A DNA stretch of 11,185 bases from CAYVAP01 sp964521065 (GTDB lineage: Bacteria; Bacteroidota; Bacteroidia; J057), in assembly GCA_964521065.1 (NCBI GenBank), contig CAZFPQ010000237.1:1-11185 (forward strand), in the 5' to 3' direction. The notes below the pieces were generated by a model. That model ran no database searches. It saw only the letters and a list, made by a program, of their open reading frames with translations, and was not told the DNA's origin. Position 1 is the first letter of the stretch; every line of letters starts with the position of its first letter. The position numbers and the translations under genes are program-made. This document shows, piece by piece, positions 1-7,405 of the stretch.

Positions 1-762
1 GACTCCAGAGGTGGGCAATATTTAGTAGAGCAATTTGCCATTTCCTATGCCCCTTCGATCAACACCTTTGCCTACAAATACCAATCCCCGCAAGGGAAGA
101 GAGGATTTGCTGGATTTGCTCCCATAGATTTTGACTCGACTGTTTTCATGGCAGGGACTAGGTCAATGAGTGAGGCGACTGGAGGAGATCTACCTTGGAC
201 TGAAAGAGAAATCGAAGAAATCAGCAGCCAATTGCAAGCAAAAGGATGGTTTACCCAGACTTATGTGTTAGACCAAGCCAATGAGGAAAACCTAAAGCAG
301 ATTTCCTTTGATTCCATCAGTCATCTACATTTGGCGACTCATGCTTTGGCAAATGCCGATGAACCAGCCTTATCTCATTTGGTCTTGGCAGAGAATGAGG
401 AGGGAGAGCAGGACCATATCCTGTATACTGGTGAAATATATGCGTTACCGGCCAACTTGGACTTGGTCGTCCTATCCGCTTGCCAGACGGGTCTTGGCAC
501 CGTAGCCCGAGGAGAAGGAATCATTGGGCTGACGCGGGCCTTTCTATCGGCTGGAACCAATACGGTCTTAGTGAGTCTCTGGTCGGTGCCTGATCGGGCC
601 ACGTCTCAGTTGATGATTGCCTTTTATGCCAATCTCTCTAAGGGAATGTCAAAAACTGAAGCATTGAGGGAAGCAAAAATCTCCCTCCTCCACCAAAACC
701 CTACTCAATTTCCTTGGTATTGGGCCGCTTTCGTGTTAATTGGTGATGGAATTCGACCCTGA
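1..762 (+). CDS. CHAT-domain cysteine peptidase, C-terminal part (5' truncated by window edge)
   Basis: The frame is open from base 1 to the TGA at 760-762, giving 253 residues, so the true start lies to the left of the window. The ATG at 148 is internal, because conserved CHAT sequence (YLVEQFAISYAPS, then GFAPIDFDST) already precedes it. The visible part is a CHAT domain, the caspase-like fold called 'caspase HetF associated with TPRs'. The candidate catalytic dyad is His in HLATHA (bases 340-342) and Cys in LSACQTG (Cys codon 481-483). The usual GEGIIGLTRAFLSAG, LVSLWSVPD and FYWAAFVLIGDG-type segments follow, the last one here reading PWYWAAFVLIGDG. In this family the N-terminus usually carries TPR or other sensor repeats, which cannot be seen here. 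CHAT proteins are generally cytoplasmic proteases or regulators, some of them effectors switched on by a partner. The substrate is unknown. The next gene starts 25 bp downstream on the same strand, which suggests co-transcription. Confidence 0.93.
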   Translation, partial: DSRGGQYLVEQFAISYAPSINTFAYKYQSPQGKRGFAGFAPIDFDSTVFMAGTRSMSEATGGDLPWTEREIEEISSQLQAKGWFTQTYVLDQANEENLKQISFDSISHLHLATHALANADEPALSHLVLAENEEGEQDHILYTGEIYALPANLDLVVLSACQTGLGTVARGEGIIGLTRAFLSAGTNTVLVSLWSVPDRATSQLMIAFYANLSKGMSKTEALREAKISLLHQNPTQFPWYWAAFVLIGDGIRP

Positions 763-787
763 TTTCTGGGGTCACAAACTCTGATCT

Positions 788-3691
788 ATGCGAAGTTGGA
801 TCTTCTGTTGCCTGATTTGCCTTCTTGCTTGCCGCAGTCCTAAATCTGCCATCCTGTCTCCCACCCTCAACCAAGGGACTCAAGCCCCGTTTGTCTTATT
901 AGCTAAGTCTGCGGGAGACAGTTTGGTCCAACCCCTTAGGATTTCCCAGTTTAAAGCAGAGGTCCAGGTGCTGGGGAGTTTTGCCCAAACTACGCTAGAC
1001 CTTCATTTCTACAATGATGGCAAGAGGGAGCTGTCTGGAACTTTTTATCTTTCCCTTTTAGGGGGCAAGACCCTAGATAGTCTGTTTTTGGATATAGATG
1101 GGGACTTAAGGCCAGCCTCCGTAGTCAAACGCATCAAAGGAAGACAGGCTTTTGAGGAAGTAGCCCGCCGGCGTGTAGATCCAGCCCTTTTGGAATGGAG
1201 CCAAACCCAAGCCTTCCAAATCCGCATATTCCCTATTCCAGCGGAGGGAAGTCGCCGTATCCGCCTCGTTTACCACGAGTCAATGAGCTTCAATGGCCGC
1301 AACTGGTCCTACCAATTGCCCCTGAGCTTTGAGCAGCCCTTGGATAGCTTTGAGCTTTTTGCCTATGGACAAACCACCTCTCCCCCGCAGGTAAACATGA
1401 TGGGGGATTTAAGAGGGACGCCTCCTTCCCGCTTACCGGCGGTAAATTTCCAACGAGGCCGTTTTACCTATGGTCCCATTACAAGAACTCAGCTCCAGGG
1501 TTCCAGCACTTTTCTTTTGCAAACCAACCCAGAACGAAACGCGTCAAAAAAACCTGAGGTTTGGACCCATACCAGAGAAGCGGGGGAAACCTATGTGATC
1601 GCCCGGGTGTCCATGCCCAACGCCAGCTCGCTCAAACCTGCGCCAAAGCGATTGGGGATTTTATGGGATTTAAGTCTTTCGGGACAAAAGCGGCAGATTT
1701 CTAAAGAGCTGGAGTTGTTGGAAGCTTACCTGAATCAATGGCCAGAGGTCCAAGTTGAAGTCCATCCTTTTCGGCATCATGCGCTCCCAACGCTATCCCT
1801 GTTGGTGAAGGCCGGTGAGACCGGAGTCTTGCTTGATTTCCTCAAGCAACAAACTTTTGATGGGGCGACTCACCTAGGTTCATTGGACCTGCGAAATAGC
1901 CAATGTGACGAGTTTCTATTGTTCTCAGATGGACTAGACACCTGGCAGCCTAAACGGCTAAGCCCCGGAACAGCACCTATTTACCCCGTTTGTTCCTCTC
2001 CTACCTTCAGTCGACTTTATTTACAGCTCCTTGCGCAACAGAGCGGGGGTCAATTAATTGATTTGACTCGTGAGGACTTGACGCCCTTGGACTGGGTTCA
2101 GAACACCCTGATGTACCAAGGTCAACAATTGCTATCCGTAGATCAAAGAGGAATTGAACTAACCCCCTTGCCCAGTCGATTTCAGGACCAATTGTTGTTG
2201 ACAGGGCGAATGACCGATGCGCAAGCTCGAATTACCCTAAAGATTCAGTCAGGGAATAATCAGCCAAATTCCTTGAACTTAGACCTTACCCCTACAGCGG
2301 CGCGGGGTGAATCAACCCTCCCCTATCGAGTTTGGGCAGGAAAGGAACTGGATTTTTTGCTAGCAGCACCCACCCAAGATCCCGATCAGGTCACCCGATT
2401 TGCTTTGGATCACCATTTGGTTAGCCCCTATACCTCGATGTTGGTGCTTGAGGACATAGCAGACTACCTACGCTACCAAATCCTCCCTCCCCAAGGGCCT
2501 TTGCGCGATGAATATGTAAGGGCTCGCAAGGAAAAAATTAGAGGGGATGAGTTTTCCCTGTTCTCTCATCTGGATGAAGTCGCAGAAGCTTTTCAGGAAA
2601 GAGCGGATTGGTGGAGGCGCGACTTTGTAGTTCCTGATGAGCCCCATGAAGATGAAGCAGAGAAAAGGGATGCTTTTGGTGATGATGGCCTTTCAGCGGA
2701 AGAAGATTCAGAGCCTTCGCAATTAGCCGATTTGGCTCCTGCTCCCCCAGTGGAAGAATCAAGCAAGGAGGAAAGTGATGATCGCATCCAAATCAGCTTA
2801 AATGAATGGCGGCCCGATATGCCCTACCTAGCTGCGCTAGAACAGGCCAGGTCATCCAATTTTGAGTCGGTCTATTTTGAACAAAGAAAGCGCTATGGTC
2901 AATGGCCGGTCTTTTATGCAGATGCAGCTCAGATTTGTTTTGAACGAAAAGAATGGAATTTGGGCCTGCGCATCCTGAGTAACCTCGCCGAGCTAGATCC
3001 CGATGAGGTTGCTCTGCTGCGTGTATTGGGCTATCGCCTCAATCAAATCGACTCCTTGCCGCTGGCTGAGTGGGTCTTTCGCCAGGTCTTAGAAGCCCGC
3101 CCAGATGAGCCTCAATCTCACCGAGATTTAGGACTCTGCTTAGCCAAGCAGGCTAAGTGGACCGAAGCATTTTCCCGCCTGTACGAGGTCGTCAAAGAGC
3201 CTTGGGATGAGCGCTTTGATGGCATTGGGGTGTTGGTGGCGCATGAGATGAATGCTCTCTATCATCAGCATCAGCCACAAGCCGACCTTTCTTTTATGGA
3301 CCCTCGCTTGCGAGCCGATCTTCCGACAGACCTGAGGGTAGTCCTAGTTTGGGATGCGGCGGAAGTAGATTTAGACCTATGGGTAACTGACCCACGAGGA
3401 GAGAAGTGTTATTACCAAAACCCTTTGACCACCATTGGCGGACTGATTTCAGATGACTTTACCGATGGCTATGGACCGGAAGAGTTTTTGCTCAAAGCGG
3501 CCATGCCCGGAACCTACCAGATCCAAGCCAACTACTACGCCAACAAGCAGACGTCCTTGACGGGCCCACCGACTTTAGAACTACGCTTGATCAGGAATTA
3601 TGGTCGGTCAACCCAATCGGAAGAATTGATCTTACTAAGGCTCGCTGAGGAAAGCGAGGTAATCGACATCGGGAGCTTTGAAGTGGAATAA
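788..3691 (+). CDS. VIT / vWA / TPR-like / DUF2135 multidomain lipoprotein
   Basis: This is a 967-residue envelope protein. The N-terminus is a short hydrophobic signal ending in a lipobox, LLAC, with Cys15 as the probable lipidated residue. Residues about 50-170 form a VIT domain (vault/inter-alpha-trypsin type), with the typical KGRQAFEEVARRRVDPALLE helix. Residues about 285-455 look like a von Willebrand A domain with a complete MIDAS-type set: D294-L-S296-L-S298, T361 in GATHLG and D381 in FSDG. Residues about 615-666 are a very acidic, proline-containing linker. Residues about 705-810 are helical and TPR-like (LAEWVFRQVLEARPDEPQ, then HRDLGLCLAKQAKWTEA). The C-terminus from about 849 matches DUF2135, as in E. 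coli YfaP, with VDLDLWVTDPRGE and MPGTYQIQANYY. Function is unknown; a metal-dependent surface or periplasmic adhesion or scaffold role is inference. No Shine-Dalgarno is seen before ATG 788, which is normal for Bacteroidota. It lies 25 bp after the CHAT gene and probably in its operon. Confidence 0.9.
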   Translation: MRSWIFCCLICLLACRSPKSAILSPTLNQGTQAPFVLLAKSAGDSLVQPLRISQFKAEVQVLGSFAQTTLDLHFYNDGKRELSGTFYLSLLGGKTLDSLFLDIDGDLRPASVVKRIKGRQAFEEVARRRVDPALLEWSQTQAFQIRIFPIPAEGSRRIRLVYHESMSFNGRNWSYQLPLSFEQPLDSFELFAYGQTTSPPQVNMMGDLRGTPPSRLPAVNFQRGRFTYGPITRTQLQGSSTFLLQTNPERNASKKPEVWTHTREAGETYVIARVSMPNASSLKPAPKRLGILWDLSLSGQKRQISKELELLEAYLNQWPEVQVEVHPFRHHALPTLSLLVKAGETGVLLDFLKQQTFDGATHLGSLDLRNSQCDEFLLFSDGLDTWQPKRLSPGTAPIYPVCSSPTFSRLYLQLLAQQSGGQLIDLTREDLTPLDWVQNTLMYQGQQLLSVDQRGIELTPLPSRFQDQLLLTGRMTDAQARITLKIQSGNNQPNSLNLDLTPTAARGESTLPYRVWAGKELDFLLAAPTQDPDQVTRFALDHHLVSPYTSMLVLEDIADYLRYQILPPQGPLRDEYVRARKEKIRGDEFSLFSHLDEVAEAFQERADWWRRDFVVPDEPHEDEAEKRDAFGDDGLSAEEDSEPSQLADLAPAPPVEESSKEESDDRIQISLNEWRPDMPYLAALEQARSSNFESVYFEQRKRYGQWPVFYADAAQICFERKEWNLGLRILSNLAELDPDEVALLRVLGYRLNQIDSLPLAEWVFRQVLEARPDEPQSHRDLGLCLAKQAKWTEAFSRLYEVVKEPWDERFDGIGVLVAHEMNALYHQHQPQADLSFMDPRLRADLPTDLRVVLVWDAAEVDLDLWVTDPRGEKCYYQNPLTTIGGLISDDFTDGYGPEEFLLKAAMPGTYQIQANYYANKQTSLTGPPTLELRLIRNYGRSTQSEELILLRLAEESEVIDIGSFEVE

Positions 3692-3708
3692 AAGGTAGTA
3701 AATCGGAC

Positions 3709-5286
3709 CTATTCATTCATCAAGAACTCCCTGAGTTCTACCAAATCATCGGTATTGATGTAATCAACCCCAGCGTCTCGGAGCACCTTCCAAACTTTGG
3801 GATTTTCAGGAGAAGCCCAAAGTCGGACCCTTTTGCCTTCTGCGTGTGCTTGATCCACCATTTTTTTGAGGCTGGCCCGCTCATCTAGCGTGATGTCTCC
3901 GATGCCTCGCCAAGCCAAGACCTTGCCGTAGCGCTGTGAGATCAGAGGCATGGCATGGGGATCTAAGTCCTGCCCCAAATGTTCTGGCCGACCATCAATC
4001 CCCACGAACCGATCGGGATCTTTCAGGACCTCTTCGACATCTCGTGCACCCGAAAGGATGATTTGCACCGGGGGGTAATCGCCATCCAACATCCAGCGAT
4101 AAGGTGCCAAACTGGCGCGTAGTGCCCGATAGGTATCTGGTCCCCAGGTTTTGCAGTCAATCATAAGCTGAAACGGCTCTGGATAATTGGGATACACTCG
4201 GCCCCGATACTCTTCTACCCTCCGAGCCAAAGGAGCTAGATATAATTCATCCAACCGGGGCAGTCGATCCTGACCACGGGGACGGTCGTGCGTCACCACA
4301 AGCTGCTGGCCCCATATCCAAATGTCGGCTTCTACGCTGTTGAACCCCTGAGCGAGGGCATCTTGAAGGGGATGGGGATGCTCGTAGTCGTTATGGGCAT
4401 GAGCATTGGGTAGGACGAGTAATGGATCTAAGATCAGTTCGGCAAATACCGGCAAGTGATCCGATGAAAAGCGTCCTGACCAACTTTCTGCAAGGGTTGC
4501 ATACCTCAACACACTGACGGCATGCTGAAAAAAGATGTAATCAATGCGCTTTCCAGGCTTACCCGCCACCTTGAACCCACTCCAGGTAGCCTCAGGACCA
4601 TGCGGCAGCGCCAGGGATACTTCCCGTGCATCTATGAGGTGAAAGTCCTGGGTTTGGTCAGTAAGAATATGGTAGGGTTCATCCTTAGGTCTTGCGTTGA
4701 AATCCCCAGTGACCAACACCGGTAAGCTTTGGGGGTTGTTTAGGTGAATCCTTCTTAGAAGCAGTTCGGCACTTTTTTGCCGAGCCAACGACCCCGCGTG
4801 ATCAAAGTGGGTATTGTAGAGAAAGAATTTTTTTCCCGTTTGCAGGTCCTCAAACTTAGCCCAGGTTGCTACCCGGTTCAAGGCAGCATCCCAACCTCGT
4901 GAAGGCACATCTGGGGTTTGGGATAACCAAAAGGTTCCCTCGTCAAGTAGGTGTAAGCGATTCCGTCGGTAGAAAATAGCGGCATGTTCTCCAGCACGAC
5001 TGCTATCTCTAGGTTTTCCCACAAAGCTGTACTCAGGCAACATGTTGCTCAAGTCAACCAATTGATCATTGAGTACCTCCTGCATGCCAATCACATCCGC
5101 CTCATGAAATCGAATGGTGCTCTCCACCAATTCCATGCGGTAGGGCCAAGCATTGCTCCCATCCGCAGGGTTGTGGTATCGGATGTTGAAACTCATGAGC
5201 TTGAGCGTGGGCTCATTCTGCTCTACAGCATACCCCGGACTCAAGAAGCAAGCAAATATCAGCGCAGTTAGTAGGACCCTAAGCAT
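3709..5286 (-). CDS. Secreted endonuclease/exonuclease/phosphatase fused to AIM6-like PLC/GDPD-superfamily domain
   Basis: This protein has 525 residues. Residues 1-20 are a signal peptide (hydrophobic LLTALIFACFL, then GYA before VEQ), so the protein should be exported. Residues about 27-287 are an EEP-family phosphoesterase domain with all core residues visible: N34 (SFN), E70 (MQE), H160 (NTHFDH), D195 and N197 (GDFN), D249 (RIDY) and D276-H277 (SSDH). This fold hydrolyses phosphodiesters or phosphomonoesters of nucleic acids, sugars or lipids using Mg2+. Residues about 292-522 resemble the PLC-like/GDPD superfamily group that includes yeast AIM6: AHAHNDYEHPHPLQDAL (H296, H298), SVEADIW (E319, D321), VTHDR (H333), LMIDCKTWG (D377) and VDYINTDDL near the end. 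Each domain is normally a complete enzyme. The pairing suggests sequential action on a phospholipid or other phosphodiester headgroup, which is inference. The gene is transcribed alone, converging on its left neighbour with 17 bp between stops and diverging from tdk across 262 bp. Confidence 0.92.
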   Translation of the reverse strand: MLRVLLTALIFACFLSPGYAVEQNEPTLKLMSFNIRYHNPADGSNAWPYRMELVESTIRFHEADVIGMQEVLNDQLVDLSNMLPEYSFVGKPRDSSRAGEHAAIFYRRNRLHLLDEGTFWLSQTPDVPSRGWDAALNRVATWAKFEDLQTGKKFFLYNTHFDHAGSLARQKSAELLLRRIHLNNPQSLPVLVTGDFNARPKDEPYHILTDQTQDFHLIDAREVSLALPHGPEATWSGFKVAGKPGKRIDYIFFQHAVSVLRYATLAESWSGRFSSDHLPVFAELILDPLLVLPNAHAHNDYEHPHPLQDALAQGFNSVEADIWIWGQQLVVTHDRPRGQDRLPRLDELYLAPLARRVEEYRGRVYPNYPEPFQLMIDCKTWGPDTYRALRASLAPYRWMLDGDYPPVQIILSGARDVEEVLKDPDRFVGIDGRPEHLGQDLDPHAMPLISQRYGKVLAWRGIGDITLDERASLKKMVDQAHAEGKRVRLWASPENPKVWKVLRDAGVDYINTDDLVELREFLMNE

Positions 5287-5455
5287 GGTAGATAACTATT
5301 GAAGCAGCAGAGAACTATTAGTCAACCGAAATTTACATAACATAAACCAAGTCTGCCACTTTAAGACCGCTATTCTGTCAAAGCCCAGACCTAAACGGCT
5401 AATTATCAGGAGAGAGTCGTGGGCAAAAAATCTATTCTGATTGAATTAAGCCCCT

Positions 5456-5486
5456 TTTGCTTTGAAATCCCCCCTTGCTAACTTGT
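5456..5486 (+). promoter_or_regulatory. Candidate Bacteroidota-type promoter for tdk
   Basis: TTTG at 5456-5459 is followed after 19 bp by TAACTTGT at 5479-5486. The Bacteroidota consensus is TTTG near -33 and TAnnTTTG near -7, so the first box and the spacing fit and the second box is imperfect. Transcription would begin about 5490, leaving a leader of roughly 55-60 nt before the tdk ATG at 5549. The rest of the 262-bp divergent gap (5287-5548) shows no hairpin, RNA gene or small ORF that I can support. Confidence 0.3.
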
Positions 5487-5548
5487 GAGGCCATTCCAAC
5501 TTTTCTCCTTTACTAACTCCATTCAGGACATAAGCAAAGTCAAACTGC

Positions 5549-6121
5549 ATGTTTATAGAGTTTAACTCCGCCAATAAAAAGACCGGCTGGGTAGAAGTCA
5601 TATGCGGAAGCATGTTTTCAGGGAAAACTGAAGAACTGATCCGCCGTATGAGGCGTGCTCAAATTGCCAACCAAAGCGTAGAGATATTCAAACCAGCTAT
5701 CGACACGCGGTATGGACTGGAGGAGGTGGTCTCACACGATCAAAATTCTATTCAGTCTACTCCTGTGGATACCGCAGACCAGGTTTTGTTGCTCGCGGGT
5801 GGGGTCCAGGTAGTAGGAATCGATGAAGCCCAATTTTTTGATAAAGAAATAAGCGAGGTGGTTCGCAAATTAGCTAATCAAGGAACCCGCGTCATTGTAG
5901 CAGGTCTGGACATGGACTTTCGAGGTCGTCCTTTTGGTCCTATGCCAGCATTATTGGCTCAAGCAGAATTCGTGACCAAGGTCCATGCAATTTGTCAGGT
6001 CTGTGGAAGTCTCGCAAACTTTTCCTATCGGCTGTCTGAAGAGGAGGGCACCTTGGTATTAGGAGAAAAAGACCGCTATGAGCCTAGGTGTAGGCGATGC
6101 TTTTTCGAAAAAATGCCGTAA
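5549..6121 (+). CDS. tdk: Thymidine kinase (type II)
   Basis: This enzyme phosphorylates thymidine (and deoxyuridine) to the monophosphate using ATP, feeding dTTP salvage in the cytoplasm. At 190 residues it has the usual length for bacterial type II enzymes. Visible motifs are the P-loop G20-SMFSGK-T27, the Walker-B/catalytic region D92-E93-A94-Q95-F-F, the lid region GLDMDFRGRPFGPMPAL (119-135), and the structural zinc site formed by C149-Q-V-C152 and C181-R-R-C184. The substrate-binding lasso lies between the zinc pairs (GEKDRYEPRCRRC at its end). The start at 5549 is the natural one: it places the P-loop about 20 residues in, as in homologues, and no other start is needed. A candidate promoter precedes it. 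pdxA follows 126 bp later on the same strand but is functionally unrelated. All key residues are present and nothing looks unusual. Confidence 0.98.
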   Translation: MFIEFNSANKKTGWVEVICGSMFSGKTEELIRRMRRAQIANQSVEIFKPAIDTRYGLEEVVSHDQNSIQSTPVDTADQVLLLAGGVQVVGIDEAQFFDKEISEVVRKLANQGTRVIVAGLDMDFRGRPFGPMPALLAQAEFVTKVHAICQVCGSLANFSYRLSEEEGTLVLGEKDRYEPRCRRCFFEKMP

Positions 6122-6133
6122 GGATTACCTTTG
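6102..6133 (+). promoter_or_regulatory. Candidate promoter for pdxA (TACCTTTG -7 box)
   Basis: TACCTTTG at 6126-6133 is an exact match to the Bacteroidota -7 consensus TAnnTTTG. A T-run at 6102-6105 sits 20 bp upstream as a weak -33 element (TTTT rather than TTTG). The box begins just 5 bp after the tdk stop codon and would give a leader of about 105-110 nt before the pdxA ATG at 6248. No clear terminator lies between the two genes, so read-through from tdk is also possible. Confidence 0.35.
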
Positions 6134-6247
6134 TAGTTATTCTCAGAAAGTTGCAGTTTGTCAAGGAGGCTCATCTGCTTACTTACTGATAGGAGTTTCA
6201 TCGCCACCGAGCCTTAGATACCATACCAAGTCAGAAGACCTTCATTT

Positions 6248-7306
6248 ATGCATAAAGATAATAGCCGTTTGTTGAAAATAGGGATCACCATGGGAGATGT
6301 GAATGGCATTGGCCCCGAATTGATCCTTAAGACCTTTCTAGATAACCGCGTGAGGGAGCTCTGTACCCCCATCATCTATGGCTCTTCGCGGGTAATCAAT
6401 ATTTACCGTAAGGTCATGCGAATCAATAAGTTTCACTACTCTGTTATCCCGAATCCCTCTGAAGCTCAAGCGCGGCGCCTCAATGTCATCGAATGTATTC
6501 CTGATCTGGAGCGGGTAGACATTGGCAAGCCTTCGGAGATAGGGGGACGGGCTGCACATTTGGCCCTTAAGCGAGGCATAGAAGATGCCCAGCATCAAGC
6601 CATTGATGCCTTGGTAACTCTACCGGTAGACAAAAAGGTATTGACAGAATTTGTGCCCGACTTTGTTGGACATACCGAAATGCTAGCCCGCGCCTTTGCC
6701 GTGGAAGAAAACCTGATGCTGATGGTGGATGACGAGCTACGCATAGGATTGGTGACCAACCATCTAGCTTTGAAAGAGGTTTCTCGTAACTTATCCGTAG
6801 AGCGGATCATGAGCAAAGCGAGGATTTTGAACCGTACCCTGCGCCAAGACTTTTCTATTGACGTACCCATGATCGCCATTCTGGGTTTGAATCCTCATGC
6901 TGGTGATAAGGGCCTGATTGGCAATGAAGAAGACGAAATAATCAGCCAAGCAGTAGCGGAATTGAAAGCAGAAGGGCTAAATGTGGCTGGCCCCTACCCC
7001 TCTGATGGATATTTTGGGTCACTTACCTACCGTCGCTTCCATGCCACCTTGGCCATGTATCATGACCAAGGACTGATTCCATTCAAGCTCATGGCGGGGT
7101 ACCGCGGAGTTAATTTTACAGCAGGAATTCCCCTGGTTCGCACCTCTCCCGACCATGGTGTAGCCTATGACATCGCTGGAAAAGGGGAAGCTGACCCTAT
7201 GAGTCTGAGACAGGCCATCTACACAGCGATTGACATTTATCGAAATCGCCAAATGAACCAAGAACTAGAGGCCAATGCACTCTCCCATTCAGGTGAAAAA
7301 AAATAA
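6248..7306 (+). CDS. pdxA: 4-hydroxythreonine-4-phosphate dehydrogenase
   Basis: PdxA oxidises 4-phosphohydroxy-L-threonine with NAD+. The product decarboxylates to 3-amino-1-hydroxyacetone phosphate, which PdxJ condenses with deoxyxylulose 5-phosphate to make pyridoxine 5'-phosphate. The gene therefore implies the DXP-dependent vitamin B6 route. The protein has 352 residues, slightly longer than the roughly 330 of E. coli because of its C-terminal tail. Visible motifs are the N-terminal GITMGDVNGIGPELILK (12-28), TLPVDKK (124-130), the substrate-binding GHTEMLA (H142), the metal-ligand histidines in TNHLAL (H172), LNPHAGD (H217) and MYHDQGLIPFK (H272), and RTSPDHGVAYDIAGKG (298-313). The sequence HAGDKGLIG replaces the HAGEGG of enterobacteria. 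I think this is a normal lineage variant, but have not checked. The coding sequence ends in a run of eight A bases before TAA. A probable intrinsic terminator follows. Confidence 0.98.
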   Translation: MHKDNSRLLKIGITMGDVNGIGPELILKTFLDNRVRELCTPIIYGSSRVINIYRKVMRINKFHYSVIPNPSEAQARRLNVIECIPDLERVDIGKPSEIGGRAAHLALKRGIEDAQHQAIDALVTLPVDKKVLTEFVPDFVGHTEMLARAFAVEENLMLMVDDELRIGLVTNHLALKEVSRNLSVERIMSKARILNRTLRQDFSIDVPMIAILGLNPHAGDKGLIGNEEDEIISQAVAELKAEGLNVAGPYPSDGYFGSLTYRRFHATLAMYHDQGLIPFKLMAGYRGVNFTAGIPLVRTSPDHGVAYDIAGKGEADPMSLRQAIYTAIDIYRNRQMNQELEANALSHSGEKK

Positions 7307-7327
7307 CCCTATTTCTTAGGGACATCC

Positions 7328-7358
7328 TGAGCGTTAGCCCATGGGGTGCTCATTTTTT
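7328..7358 (+). terminator. Candidate intrinsic terminator after pdxA
   Basis: TGAGC at 7328-7332 pairs perfectly with GCTCA at 7348-7352. Inside it, GCCC (7337-7340) can pair with GGGT (7344-7347, one G-U pair) around an ATG loop, leaving a 4-nt bulge on the 5' side. Six T bases (7353-7358) follow directly. It lies 21 bp after the pdxA stop codon and before the exonuclease start at 7406. It argues that pdxA and the exonuclease gene are separate transcription units. Bacteroidota also use other termination routes, so strength is uncertain. Confidence 0.5.
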
Positions 7359-7405
7359 ACAGCTCTCTACTCAACTTTCATCAACACTTCTCCAATTCTA
7401 TAGCC

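Noticed and set aside
148..762. ATG 148 as the true start of the CHAT protein
   Set aside because: Conserved CHAT-domain sequence is encoded in frame upstream to base 1, so the gene continues left of the window.
5328..5335. Minus-strand TAAATTTC as a -7 box for the EEP/PLC gene
   Set aside because: The last base deviates from TAnnTTTG, and no TTTG lies at the proper distance, so it cannot be told from chance.
6122..6247. Riboswitch or small RNA in the tdk-pdxA gap
   Set aside because: No convincing stem set or known motif is visible by eye in the 126 bp; only the TACCTTTG box stands out.
6078..6275. Short + frame bridging tdk and pdxA
   Set aside because: It overlaps the tdk end and the pdxA start out of frame, has no motif and covers the candidate pdxA promoter.
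7307..7321. Small hairpin CCCTA-TTTCT-TAGGG directly after the pdxA stop
   Set aside because: The 5-bp stem is not followed by a T-run, and a better terminator candidate lies at 7328-7358.
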